Positions 47,156-55,563 of a stretch of DNA of 64,000 bases are shown here, piece by piece. Within the stretch, counting starts at the first letter, position 1; the number at the start of each line of letters is the position of its first letter. This DNA is from Novosphingobium sp. Chol11 (GTDB taxonomy: Bacteria; Pseudomonadota; Alphaproteobacteria; Sphingomonadales; Sphingomonadaceae): assembly GCA_945906105.1 (NCBI GenBank), contig CAMDQO010000014.1, forward strand, positions 1 through 64,000, written 5' to 3'. Below the pieces are notes generated by a model. That model did not search any database. It was not told the DNA's origin and worked only from the letters and a program-made list of their open reading frames with translations. The position numbers and the translations under genes are program-made.

Positions 47156-47254
47156 CCCAGGACTGCACGATTCAGCTTGGTTCACACGGCTTGGTTGACC
47201 ATGCAATCGCGGGTAGGCATGAAATCTGGTAATTCGCGTCTTCCGGGGGTTGAA

Positions 47255-47647
47255 ATGGTTCGTAGTGCAATTCTGGCATTGTTGCTGATGTCATCTCCTG
47301 TGCAGGCTGGATTTGTTCTGGAACGCACACCAACAAAGGCTCAGGCTGCAGACTGCGCGGCAAATTACCTTGCGGTGGGGACATTGATCAACACCAAGGT
47401 GAAGCTTGATACTTCGCTTGATGCAGCGGCGAAGCAAGCCATGCTGAGTTACGCACGGGGCTTTGCCGAACGCGCCGCCTCGGTGCTCAAGGTGAAAACA
47501 GCGGCGAAAATTCCCAAGCCCATCGTGAAGCAGGCCGAAATGATTTATGCCCCGGTGCGCGGCGGTAACCAGGAGGCCCACGGCAAACTGATGGGCATGA
47601 TCGGCACCTGCGATGCGGCGTTCAAACTCGCCCCGATTGTCGGTTAG
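47255..47647 (+). CDS. Secreted hypothetical protein
   Basis: A 130-residue protein with a signal peptide (MVRSAILALLLMSSPVQAG) and an alpha-helical mature domain with two cysteines (AADCAANYL and GTCDAAFKL) that may form a disulfide. GGGGGTTGAA precedes the ATG at 47255. The frame is open 26 codons upstream, without protein character. No family recognised; function unknown. Confidence 0.7.
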   Translation: MVRSAILALLLMSSPVQAGFVLERTPTKAQAADCAANYLAVGTLINTKVKLDTSLDAAAKQAMLSYARGFAERAASVLKVKTAAKIPKPIVKQAEMIYAPVRGGNQEAHGKLMGMIGTCDAAFKLAPIVG

Positions 47648-47685
47648 AGCATTGTGGAAGCACAAGCAGAGCAAGATCATATCCG

Positions 47686-48120
47686 ATGAATCACCTCGCC
47701 ACCGAGTTCCTGATTTCCGCCTTTATGGTGGTGCTTTGCGTAGCGATTCACGGCATTGGCCTGTTCAGTCTTAACAACGCGGTGCGGACCGAGGCTGCTA
47801 TCGAGCGGCTTCGCCATATCGACCCGCTCAGCCCACGCGGCGCGCTGTTCACCCTGTTGACCGTTATCGCCATGCTCGCGCTGCACGGCGTGGAAATCTG
47901 GGCATTTGCTTTCGTCTATCTGATTACCGGGGCGGTCAGCGGGCTGGAAAATGCACTTTATTTCTCGACGATCTCCTATTCGACCGTCGGCTATAACGAC
48001 GCGCACATCGGCCAGGACTGGCGGCTGCTCGGGGCGTTTGAATCAATCCTCGGCGTGTTCCTGCTCGGCTGGTCAACCGCCTTCTTCTTCAGGATGCTGG
48101 GCCGGATTGATGGGCATTAG
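47686..48120 (+). CDS. K+ channel-like membrane protein (Ion_trans_2 type)
   Basis: A 144-residue protein with two main helices and a pore loop. The pore sequence is TISYSTVGYND (residues 95-105); TVGY matches the K+ selectivity filter, but the position after Tyr is Asn (104) where the usual residue is Gly. Helix 1 (FLISAFMVVLCVAIHGIGLF) and helices near 53-80 and 114-138 complete the fold. The last 11 bases overlap the start of the next gene. A cation channel is likely; selectivity is uncertain. Confidence 0.78.
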   Translation: MNHLATEFLISAFMVVLCVAIHGIGLFSLNNAVRTEAAIERLRHIDPLSPRGALFTLLTVIAMLALHGVEIWAFAFVYLITGAVSGLENALYFSTISYSTVGYNDAHIGQDWRLLGAFESILGVFLLGWSTAFFFRMLGRIDGH

Positions 48121-49363
48121 GCACAAGGCGATTGTCGAGCGGCTGATCTGGACCGATCCCGTTCTGGCTGAGCTTGCTATGCCGGTGGGCGTAATGCGTC
48201 TTACCCGCAGCCTGACTTCGGGCCTGACGCGGACAAGTTCGGACCCGCCTGACGTGTTCTGGGGCGTGGGTGATCGCGGCCCCAACATCAAACCCAAAGC
48301 GGCGGTAGAGCAATATGGCCTCACCCAGCTGACCAGCCATATGGCGATCGATGGCACAAAAATCATGCCGCTTCCCAGCGAAGGGCCCAGTCTTGCCCGG
48401 TTTCGTATCGATGGAAATCGTGTTCTGCTGGAAAGCCACGTCCGGCTGACAACACCCGCAGGAACCGCTGTATCCGGCCTGCCGCCGCCAGCCCACACGG
48501 CGCACGAGAGTGAGCCAGCATTGACCTTGGGCGGTGATGCGCTGGGGTGCAATGCTGACGGCGCCGATACCGAAGGCATTGCCGCGCTACCGAACGGCCA
48601 GTTCTGGATCGCTGAGGAATACGTGCCCTCGCTGCTGCTCGTCGGCCGTGATGGCGTGGCCGTGCAGCGCATTGTGCCCATGGGATCAGCCGCTTTGCTT
48701 GGCGGGGCGACGATCCCCGTGATCGAAGCGCTCCCGGCACTGGCGCAATCTCGCAAACTCAACCGGGGTTTCGAAGCGCTGGCGCTCTCTCCCGATGGCG
48801 CAGTGCTGTATGTGGCGTTTCAAAGCCCGCTCGCACATCCAGACCGCACGGCGCATGAACAGTCTGATGTGGTGCGAATCTGGGGGCTCGATGCCGACAG
48901 CGGCACCTTGCGACAAGAATTTGCCTATCCACTCGATAATCCCGAGCAGTTCCGACGTGATGCCGATCAGGGGCCAGTAAGCCGCAGCGACATCAAGGTC
49001 AGCGAGCTTGCCTGTCTTGAGGACGGCAGCCTGCTGGTGCTGGAGCGGATTACCCTGTCAACGCGGATCCACCGGGTCAGGCCAGCCCCTGGCTCAGTAT
49101 TGCCCGCCTTCACATCTGACGCTGAGTACCGCCCGACACTCGAACAGCTTGGGACGCTAGGAATGGCACAGGCGGACTTGCCACTGCTCGACAAGCAACT
49201 GGTCTTTTCGACTGACGACTATCCCGAAATCGGCGGTGATCTGGAAGGCATGATCATGCTTGGGCCTGACACTCTGCTCCTCGCCAATGACAGCGATTAC
49301 GGAACCGAGGGGGCTGAAACCAGCTTCTGGAAGATCACACTGCCCGAGCCTCTTACGCGCTGA
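48110..49363 (+). CDS. Esterase-like activity of phytase (phytase-like) family protein
   Basis: A 417-residue beta-propeller-type protein. Blocks DVFWGVGDRGPN, GADTEGIAALPNGQFWIAEE, GFEALALSPDGAVLYVAFQS, and the C-terminal DDYPEIGGDLEGMIML followed by LLANDSDYGTEG are the repeated Asp/Glu-rich elements of the family. No signal peptide is visible. The ATG at 48110 overlaps the channel gene by 11 bp; open frame upstream is channel-gene DNA. Substrate unknown. Confidence 0.85.
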   Translation: MGIRHKAIVERLIWTDPVLAELAMPVGVMRLTRSLTSGLTRTSSDPPDVFWGVGDRGPNIKPKAAVEQYGLTQLTSHMAIDGTKIMPLPSEGPSLARFRIDGNRVLLESHVRLTTPAGTAVSGLPPPAHTAHESEPALTLGGDALGCNADGADTEGIAALPNGQFWIAEEYVPSLLLVGRDGVAVQRIVPMGSAALLGGATIPVIEALPALAQSRKLNRGFEALALSPDGAVLYVAFQSPLAHPDRTAHEQSDVVRIWGLDADSGTLRQEFAYPLDNPEQFRRDADQGPVSRSDIKVSELACLEDGSLLVLERITLSTRIHRVRPAPGSVLPAFTSDAEYRPTLEQLGTLGMAQADLPLLDKQLVFSTDDYPEIGGDLEGMIMLGPDTLLLANDSDYGTEGAETSFWKITLPEPLTR

Positions 49364-49371
49364 TCGCGTAT

Positions 49372-50631
49372 TCAGAAACTCACCGCATTCTCGATCGGTG
49401 CATCGCCACGATGCGCCGCCGCATAGGCTTCTGCCGCGCGCAAAACCCGCATGGTGTTGCCGCTCGACAGTTTTTGCAGATCAGCCTGTGACCAGCCGCG
49501 CCGGGCGAGTTCGGTGAACAGCGCGGGATACTTGGAGACGTCTTCCAGGCCGCCCACCCCGCGTTCGATGCCATCAAAATCACCGCCAAGCCCGACGTGA
49601 TCCGCGCCGATGCGCTTGGCGATGTGATCAAGCTGATTGGCGACATCGATCAGGCTGCCGTTGGGTATCGGATTGGCCTTTTCCCATGATGCCAGCTCGG
49701 CCTTGGCCCCATCGGGATCGCCGATGTGCTGCGCCTCGATCCGCGCCTTTTCGCTGGCGCGGCGCACGTTCCAGGCGCGAGTGTCCCCCACGACATAGCC
49801 GGGGTAGAAATTGACCATCATCACCCCGCCATTGGCCTTCAACCGGTCCAGCACCGCATCAGAGGCATTGCGCGGGTGGTTGTTGAGCGCGCGGGCGTTC
49901 GAATGGCTGAAGATCACCGGCGCACCCGCCACCGCCATGGCGTCCATCATCGTCTTTTCCGCCACATGGCTGAGATCGACCAGCATCCCCAGCCGCTGCA
50001 TCTCGCGCACTACGTCCTTGCCGAAAGGGGTGAGGCCGCCCGCCTTGGGCGCATCGGTGGCGCTATCGGCCCAGGCGGTGTTCTTGAAGTGGGTCAGCGT
50101 CATGTAGCGCGCGCCCAGCGCATACATCTGGCGCAGCACGGCAAGGCTGCCGCCAATCGAGTGCCCGCCCTCCATGCCGAGCAACGAGGCGAGCTTGCCT
50201 GCCTTCAACGCCTTCGCGGTGCAGTCCGCCGTCTCGCAATATTGCATTTCGGCGGGGTACAGCGCGATCAGGCGCTTGGTCACGTCGATCTGCTCAAGCG
50301 TCGCCTGCACGGCTTGCGGCTCGGTGAGGTCAGCCGAGACATAGACCGACCAGAACTGCGCCCCCAGATGCCCTGCCTTGCTCCGCCGCAAGTCAGTGTG
50401 CATCGCGTTCATCCCTTTGGCGGCATCGGCGGTGTTAGCAGTGTCGGCAAAGTTGAACCCGGAGAGCAGGTTCTTGCGCCGATCACGCAGCTGCTCGGGC
50501 ACATCATTATGCCCGTCCCACACCGGCGCGGCGGCAAGTGCGGCCTCAGCGATCTGTTCCGGGCTGCGCGGCGCGGACGAGGCGGCGCTGGCAAGGAGCA
50601 CGGTTAGGGCCGCAAGGCTGGCGATGCGCAT
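49372..50631 (-). CDS. Exported dipeptidase (renal dipeptidase / M19 family)
   Basis: A 419-residue protein with a signal peptide (MRIASLAALTVLLASAASSA). M19 zinc-site elements: DGHNDVPEQL (His-x-Asp) near residue 37, LLGMEGGHSIGG with the bridging Glu, LVDLSHVAEK, FSHSNARALNNHPRN, and GLGGDFDG. M19 enzymes cleave dipeptides, including D-containing ones, and related members act on cell-wall peptides. AAAGGA precedes the ATG. It lies 34 bp after the lysozyme-like gene on the same strand, which suggests a cell-wall context. Confidence 0.92.
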   Translation of the reverse strand: MRIASLAALTVLLASAASSAPRSPEQIAEAALAAAPVWDGHNDVPEQLRDRRKNLLSGFNFADTANTADAAKGMNAMHTDLRRSKAGHLGAQFWSVYVSADLTEPQAVQATLEQIDVTKRLIALYPAEMQYCETADCTAKALKAGKLASLLGMEGGHSIGGSLAVLRQMYALGARYMTLTHFKNTAWADSATDAPKAGGLTPFGKDVVREMQRLGMLVDLSHVAEKTMMDAMAVAGAPVIFSHSNARALNNHPRNASDAVLDRLKANGGVMMVNFYPGYVVGDTRAWNVRRASEKARIEAQHIGDPDGAKAELASWEKANPIPNGSLIDVANQLDHIAKRIGADHVGLGGDFDGIERGVGGLEDVSKYPALFTELARRGWSQADLQKLSSGNTMRVLRAAEAYAAAHRGDAPIENAVSF

Positions 50632-50665
50632 GGAAGTCCTTTCGGGAAACGGCAACATAGTGGCA

Positions 50666-51877
50666 TCAAGCAAAGGCTATATCACCCGCTTCGGCAAGCA
50701 ACTTCAACATCACCGCCCCACCGCACTGCTGCGAAATGGCACTGGCACTGAACTTGCCATCGGCAACATATTTGCCGCGATCATAGGCAGTGGTGAAGCT
50801 CCACAGGTAGGGTGAGGTGCGCCCCATGCGGCGATAGCCAAAGCCATTGAACGCCTCTAGCCGGTGGAGAATGCGCGGCACCGACCAGTCTTGCGCTCCG
50901 GCAAAGCCCATGATCCGCAGTGCATCAATCGCCGAGGATTCCCAGTCGCTTGGTGGTAGCCAACGGGTCGGGCGACCGGCGGGCACCTGCCGTGTGCGGC
51001 GTTGCAAGGGAAAATCGCCGTTGTGCAGATGGGCGCGAAAATTGAAGCTTGCCTCCAGCCCATGCACCGTGGCGACGAAATACCACGGCACTCCGGTACG
51101 CTCGGCCACTCCCGCATAGCGCGCCTTGGACGCGCGCAGCATGGTCAGGTGCCATTCGGCAGTCTCACGGTGTTGCGCACGTATCTGCGCGGCCCTGAAC
51201 AGGCTGGCGTATTCGTCCGACAGCGCATCAAACTGCAGCGTGCGACTGACGGTGATCGGGCCTTGTAGTGGACTGGGCAGTGGATTGGGCAGTGGATTGG
51301 GCAGCGGATTGGGCAACGGAGCGGGTAATGGCTCCGGTTGCGTGTCTGGCTGAGCAAGTGTCGGCAGTTTGAGCCGTTCAGTGGCGGGCTGATCATTAAA
51401 GAACATCGGCGCGGCCAGCGCAGTGGCTTCGCTGCGAGGGGCTAGCGAATAGCCCTCAGGCGTAACATGCTGGGTGCGGTGCAGCAGGGACAGCAATTCG
51501 CCAGCGCGGTCGGCAAAACCAAGCTTGCGAAATTCGGATCGGTCTATCAGCGCGACGAGCCGCGGCAGCGCCAGTTCATAGAGCCGGTCAGGATCGAGCG
51601 GAATACCCCCTTCACCGCGTGACAATAGCGATTTGGGCAGGCGCAGGGCTTTTGCCTCCGCTTCCATAGCCAGCAATTTGCGGATGAAGCTGGCCCCTTC
51701 GAACACCTCACCGGGCAATAGCGAGATCAACGGCTCGGGCAGTTTCATGCCAAGCAACTTGTCGAGATCGCTGGTCAGCGGGCTGAACGCCGCATGCAGG
51801 GGCTGCGCACCGGCCAGTGCCGTCAGGCCAGCCAGCCCGCGTGCAATAAAACTGCGGCGATCACGCGATGCGACCAA
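50666..51877 (-). CDS. Tat-exported lysozyme-like peptidoglycan hydrolase candidate
   Basis: A 403-residue protein. The N-terminus SRDRRSFIARGLAGLTALAG is a twin-arginine signal. A low-complexity segment of Pro-Leu repeats (PLPNPLPNPLPSPL, around 183-202) links to a C-terminal domain with WYFVATVHGLEASFNFRAHL, HNGDFPL, PAGRPTRW and LWSFTTAYDRGKYVADGKFS. I recall this set from lysozyme-fold domains in cell-wall hydrolases; Glu275 in GLEASF would be the catalytic acid. Enzymatic activity is inferred, not certain. Same strand as, and 100 bp after, the two-helix gene. Confidence 0.7.
   Translation of the reverse strand: MVASRDRRSFIARGLAGLTALAGAQPLHAAFSPLTSDLDKLLGMKLPEPLISLLPGEVFEGASFIRKLLAMEAEAKALRLPKSLLSRGEGGIPLDPDRLYELALPRLVALIDRSEFRKLGFADRAGELLSLLHRTQHVTPEGYSLAPRSEATALAAPMFFNDQPATERLKLPTLAQPDTQPEPLPAPLPNPLPNPLPNPLPSPLQGPITVSRTLQFDALSDEYASLFRAAQIRAQHRETAEWHLTMLRASKARYAGVAERTGVPWYFVATVHGLEASFNFRAHLHNGDFPLQRRTRQVPAGRPTRWLPPSDWESSAIDALRIMGFAGAQDWSVPRILHRLEAFNGFGYRRMGRTSPYLWSFTTAYDRGKYVADGKFSASAISQQCGGAVMLKLLAEAGDIAFA
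51270..51329. repeat. Five 12-bp tandem repeats inside the lysozyme-like gene
   Basis: Imperfect copies of GGATTGGGCAGT at 51270, 51282, 51294, 51306 and 51318 encode the repeating Pro-Leu-Pro-Asn linker on the minus strand. Twelve-bp units keep the frame if their number changes, so linker length may vary between strains. Confidence 0.88.
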
Positions 51878-51977
51878 CGACTCGCCCTCCTCGGGAACAG
51901 TCTATGCCGAGTGATAATCGGTTGGAAGAGCTAGCTCTGTCACCGGGCTGGCACCGCAACCCGGTGACAAAGGTAAA

Positions 51978-52232
51978 TCAGCCCTCGGCTTCACGCTCGA
52001 ATGCAGCGCCGCCACCGATCCTCGCCGCGATCCGGCCAAGGATGACGAGAATCACCACCGCCAGCACGGTTGCCAGCACCGCGTAGGAATAAAGCCCGAC
52101 CAGATCATCGCTGAAGCCCAGTTTGGCGAGTGTCGCTTTGATTGCCTCATTGCAGGCTAAGGCAGCCACCAGCCCGAGTGAGGCGGAAGCCAGCGTGATC
52201 ATGGTCTGCACCATCGCGCGTGGATCGGTCAT
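51978..52232 (-). CDS. DUF5654-like two-helix membrane protein (holin-like)
   Basis: An 84-residue protein with two hydrophobic helices (MVQTMITLASASLGLVAALA and YAVLATVLAVVILVILGRIA) separated by a short loop, with a charged C-terminal tail (ARIGGGAAFEREAEG). The pattern matches DUF5654 as I know it; size and topology also resemble class II holins. It lies 36 bp after one lysozyme-like gene and 100 bp before another, all on the minus strand. Pore formation has not been shown for the family; the holin reading is inference from context. Confidence 0.7.
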   Translation of the reverse strand: MTDPRAMVQTMITLASASLGLVAALACNEAIKATLAKLGFSDDLVGLYSYAVLATVLAVVILVILGRIAARIGGGAAFEREAEG

Positions 52233-52268
52233 ATTGAAATGTCCCCGTAAAGTGTTGAGGAGGACGGT

Positions 52269-53069
52269 TTAACCAAGCGGATGCAGCATTGCCAGAGCGA
52301 CGGCGAGTTCATCGGGATAGCGCCGTTCGACCACATTCATCAGCGTCTGCCGCACCGCCTCAGAGCTGCGCGCCGCCAGTGCCCGGACATAGGCAGCCCG
52401 GTGGCGATAGATCGCCGCGACCAGTGCGCGATCATGCTCTGCTCCGCCGCGTGCGGCTTCGGCATCAGCTTCGGCCAGAGCCTCGACCAGCAACCGCGAT
52501 GCACGGCCATGCTGGACAGCCGTTGACCACACGGCATCGCGCAGAGCATCGGCGCGGGCATCGAGATCAAAGCCGGTTTCGGCCAGCACTGCCTGCACTG
52601 CCGGGCGATAGTGGCTGCGCGCGATGAAAGCGTGCTGCGCCTCGGCAAAGGTCAGCGGCTCGCGCGCAGCAATGGCGCGCCATGCGTTAGAGAAAGCGGC
52701 GCTGCCCGGAGCATCTCCGAGTTCGGCTGCCCAACGCACACCTTCGGCCTTGAGGAATGCCGCAGCGGTACCGGTCCGGCTGGCAAGCTGGAACATGCCA
52801 TAGGACACCCCGCCCGGATCACCCTGACCTCCTGATACCGTGCCGGGTCCGCGCCCGCCGCTTTCATAATGCTCACTCAGGGTGCCGAGCTGGTGTTCTC
52901 CGTCCAGCGCGAAATGGCTCTGCCTACGATCTGTCTGCCTTCGCGCATTCTGGTCAATCGCCTTATCAAGCGCTGAGACCTCATTCTGGCTCAATCCCCG
53001 CCCTATGAGGCGGCGCACCGCATCAAATATCGTTTTGCGAACGACGCTATTGTTCATGATTTGTTCCAT
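52269..53069 (-). CDS. VgrG/phage-related lysozyme-like protein
   Basis: A 266-residue protein without a signal peptide. The core HYESGGRGPGTVSGG (Glu69 followed by Ser-Gly-Gly) with GDPGGVSYGMFQLAS matches a family of VgrG-related and phage lysins in which the glutamate is the likely catalytic acid. A second region LRDAVWSTAVQHG, with the helical tail, is typical too. The lack of a signal peptide is as in phage endolysins that need a holin. GGAGAG lies upstream of the ATG (53069). No phage structural genes are near. Confidence 0.72.
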   Translation of the reverse strand: MEQIMNNSVVRKTIFDAVRRLIGRGLSQNEVSALDKAIDQNARRQTDRRQSHFALDGEHQLGTLSEHYESGGRGPGTVSGGQGDPGGVSYGMFQLASRTGTAAAFLKAEGVRWAAELGDAPGSAAFSNAWRAIAAREPLTFAEAQHAFIARSHYRPAVQAVLAETGFDLDARADALRDAVWSTAVQHGRASRLLVEALAEADAEAARGGAEHDRALVAAIYRHRAAYVRALAARSSEAVRQTLMNVVERRYPDELAVALAMLHPLG

Positions 53070-53183
53070 AACTCACTCTCCGCTGATGCAAGTGATTCGG
53101 ATTATGTCACAAGGTGGTGTCTGTAGGACAGCGTCCACTGACCCACTTGCACCTCCCGCTCTTTCGTGCTGCTGGATTGGGCA

Positions 53184-53939
53184 ATGGAAATTCTCTCCAA
53201 TCCCGCCACAATCGCGCTCGCCTGTCTTGCGGTCATCATCGTCGGCATGGCCAAGGGCGGCTTTTCCGGGATCGGCGCGCTGGGTACACCCTTGCTGGCG
53301 CTCGCCCTGCCCCCGGTGGTGGCCGCCGCCGTCCTGCTGCCGGTCCTGCTGGTGCAGGACGTGGTCAGTGTCTGGTCTTTCCGCAAAAGCTGGGACCGTT
53401 GGATCGTCGCCTGGATGCTCCCCGGTGCAGCGCTGGGCATTGCGCTGGCGGCGGGATTTTCCGCCGTCGTCGACGAAAAGCAACTACTCCTGCTGCTCGG
53501 GCTGATCACCGTCAGCTTCGGGTTATACCGCCTGTGGATCGAGCGCGGCGGGCGGATCGTTGCCGCCACCAATTCGCCCGGCTGGGTGGGCAGCCTGTTC
53601 GGCATTGGCGTCGGCGTGACCAGCCAGATCGCCCATGCTGGCGGGCCACCGTTCCAGATCTGGGTCGCCCCGCGCCGCCTGCCGCACGAAACCTATGTGG
53701 GCACCAATTCGGTGCTGTTTGCCATTATCAACTGGCTGAAGGTGCCAAGCTATCTCGCGCTGGGATCGCTCAACCGCGAGACGCTGACCGCCGCCGCCAT
53801 GTTGTTTCCGCTGGCCATCGTCTCGACGTTGATTGCCGTGCGAGTGATCCGCAGGCTGGACACCGCGCGCTTTTATACCATCATCTACTGGTTGATGGTG
53901 CTGCTCGGCAGCAAGCTGATCTGGGATGGTATCGTGTGA
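53184..53939 (+). CDS. Sulfite exporter TauE/SafE family membrane protein
   Basis: A 251-residue protein with about eight hydrophobic helices. The first half has VIIVGMAKGGFSGIGALGTP with the GGFSG motif and the second half GIGVGVTSQIAHAGGPPF, the repeat-related motifs of TauE/SafE. The family moves sulfite, sulfoacetate or other organic anions. An in-frame GTG at 53166 is an alternative start. The TGA overlaps the GTG of the next gene by 4 bp, which links it to the GMC oxidoreductase. Confidence 0.85.
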   Translation: MEILSNPATIALACLAVIIVGMAKGGFSGIGALGTPLLALALPPVVAAAVLLPVLLVQDVVSVWSFRKSWDRWIVAWMLPGAALGIALAAGFSAVVDEKQLLLLLGLITVSFGLYRLWIERGGRIVAATNSPGWVGSLFGIGVGVTSQIAHAGGPPFQIWVAPRRLPHETYVGTNSVLFAIINWLKVPSYLALGSLNRETLTAAAMLFPLAIVSTLIAVRVIRRLDTARFYTIIYWLMVLLGSKLIWDGIV

Positions 53940-55534
53940 ACGGCGAACATTTTGACTATATCATCGCCGGGGCCGGCAGCGCCGGATGCGTGCTGGCCAA
54001 CCGGCTGTCAGCCGATCCCAAAAACCGCGTTCTGCTGCTCGAAGCGGGCGGCCGTGACAATTACATCTGGATCAAGGTGCCGGTCGGCTACCTCTATTGC
54101 ATCGGCAACCCGCGCACTGACTGGTGCATGACCACCGAGGCCGAGGCGGGATTGAATGGACGCGCGCTTAAATACCCACGCGGAAAAGTGCTGGGCGGAA
54201 GTTCGGCGATTAACGGCATGATCTATATGCGCGGGCAGGCGGCGGATTATGACCATTGGCGTCAGCTTGGCCTGGCCGGTTGGGGCTGGGACGACGTGCT
54301 GCCCTATTTCACCCGCGCTGAGGATCACTACGGCGGGGCCAGCCCCTTTCACGGCAGCGGCGGCGAAATCCGGGTGGAGAAACAGCGGCTGCGCTGGGAG
54401 ATCCTCGAAGCTTTCCAGCGCGCCGCCGCAGAATGGGGCCTGCCGATGGTTGATGATTTCAACAGGGGCGATAACCTTGGCTCCAGCCTGTTCGATGTAA
54501 CTCAGCGCAAGGGCTGGCGCTGGAGCGCGGCGGACGCTTTCCTCAAGCCGGTGCGGAGCCGCGCCAACCTCAAAGTTGTGACTGGCGCTTTGGTTGACCG
54601 GCTGGTGATCGAGCAGGGCCGCGCCACTGGCATCTGCTATCGCATCGGCAATACCGAGCATCAGGCGCGGGCGCGCGGCGAAGTGCTGCTGTCTGCTGGC
54701 GCAATCGGCACCCCGGCGATCCTTGAGCGTTCGGGTATTGGCGATGCAGCGCGGCTGCAAGCGCTGGGCATTGCGCCGCAGGTCGATCTGCCGGAAGTCG
54801 GCGGCAATCTGCAGGATCACCTCCAGTTGCGCTGCTCGTGGAAGGTCTCAGGCGTATCAACGCTCAATCAGCGCGCTTCATCGCTGATCGGCAAGGGGCT
54901 GATCGGACTGGAATATATCCTGCGCCGCTCTGGCCCGATGGCCATGGCCCCCAGCCAGCTTGGCATGTTTGTCAAAAGTGATGAGCGCCAGGAAACGGCC
55001 AATCTTGAATATCATGTCCAGCCGCTCAGCCTTGAGGCGTTTGGTGGCAATCTTGATCCTTATCCTGCCTTTACCGCCAGCGTCTGCAATCTGCGGCCCG
55101 CAAGCCGGGGGACGAGCACGATCCGCAGCGCCGATCCGGCAGTGGCCCCGGCAATCCGCCCCAATTACCTCACCGCAGCCGAGGACCGCCGTATCGCGGC
55201 GCAGGCCATACGCATCACCCGCGAGATTGCCAGCCAGCCAGCACTCGCCCGCTATCACCCCGAAGAAGTCCGCCCCGGAGCGGACTATGCCAGCGAAGAA
55301 GAACTGGAGCGCGCTGCTGGTGCCATTGGCACCACCATCTTCCACCCTGCCGGCACGGCTGCGATGGGCAGCGTTACCGATGCCGAACTGCGGGTGAAGG
55401 GTATCGACGGCCTGCGCATCATTGATGCATCGGTGATGCCGCGCATCACCTCTGGCAACACCAATGCGCCGGTGATGATGATCGCCGAAAAGGGTGCGGA
55501 ATTGGTGCTGGCGGCTGGGCGGCTGGGGCGGTAG
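53936..55534 (+). CDS. GMC-family FAD oxidoreductase (choline dehydrogenase-like)
   Basis: A 532-residue flavoprotein. The FAD motif YIIAGAGSAGCVLANRLS, GMC signature 1 region RGKVLGGSSAINGMIYMRG and signature 2 region GAIGTPAILERSGIG are present. The C-terminal catalytic His is in TIFHPAGTAAMG and the Asn in RITSGNTNAPVMMIAEK. GMC members oxidise alcohols; the exact substrate is unknown. The GTG at 53936 overlaps the TauE stop (GTGA). The open reading frame upstream of it belongs to the TauE gene in another frame. Confidence 0.92.
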   Translation: MNGEHFDYIIAGAGSAGCVLANRLSADPKNRVLLLEAGGRDNYIWIKVPVGYLYCIGNPRTDWCMTTEAEAGLNGRALKYPRGKVLGGSSAINGMIYMRGQAADYDHWRQLGLAGWGWDDVLPYFTRAEDHYGGASPFHGSGGEIRVEKQRLRWEILEAFQRAAAEWGLPMVDDFNRGDNLGSSLFDVTQRKGWRWSAADAFLKPVRSRANLKVVTGALVDRLVIEQGRATGICYRIGNTEHQARARGEVLLSAGAIGTPAILERSGIGDAARLQALGIAPQVDLPEVGGNLQDHLQLRCSWKVSGVSTLNQRASSLIGKGLIGLEYILRRSGPMAMAPSQLGMFVKSDERQETANLEYHVQPLSLEAFGGNLDPYPAFTASVCNLRPASRGTSTIRSADPAVAPAIRPNYLTAAEDRRIAAQAIRITREIASQPALARYHPEEVRPGADYASEEELERAAGAIGTTIFHPAGTAAMGSVTDAELRVKGIDGLRIIDASVMPRITSGNTNAPVMMIAEKGAELVLAAGRLGR

Positions 55535-55563
55535 GTCACGCCGTTCGTTTAGGATAAGCTGCA

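Noticed and set aside
48073-48762. 229-codon minus-strand frame opposite the phytase-like gene
   Set aside because: Antisense shadow with no domain character; the plus-strand product has family motifs throughout.
53114-53935. N-terminal extension of the GMC oxidoreductase to 806 residues
   Set aside because: The extension overlaps the TauE-family gene in another frame, is Arg/Ala-rich without motifs, and a GTGA overlap start at 53936 gives a normal-length GMC protein.
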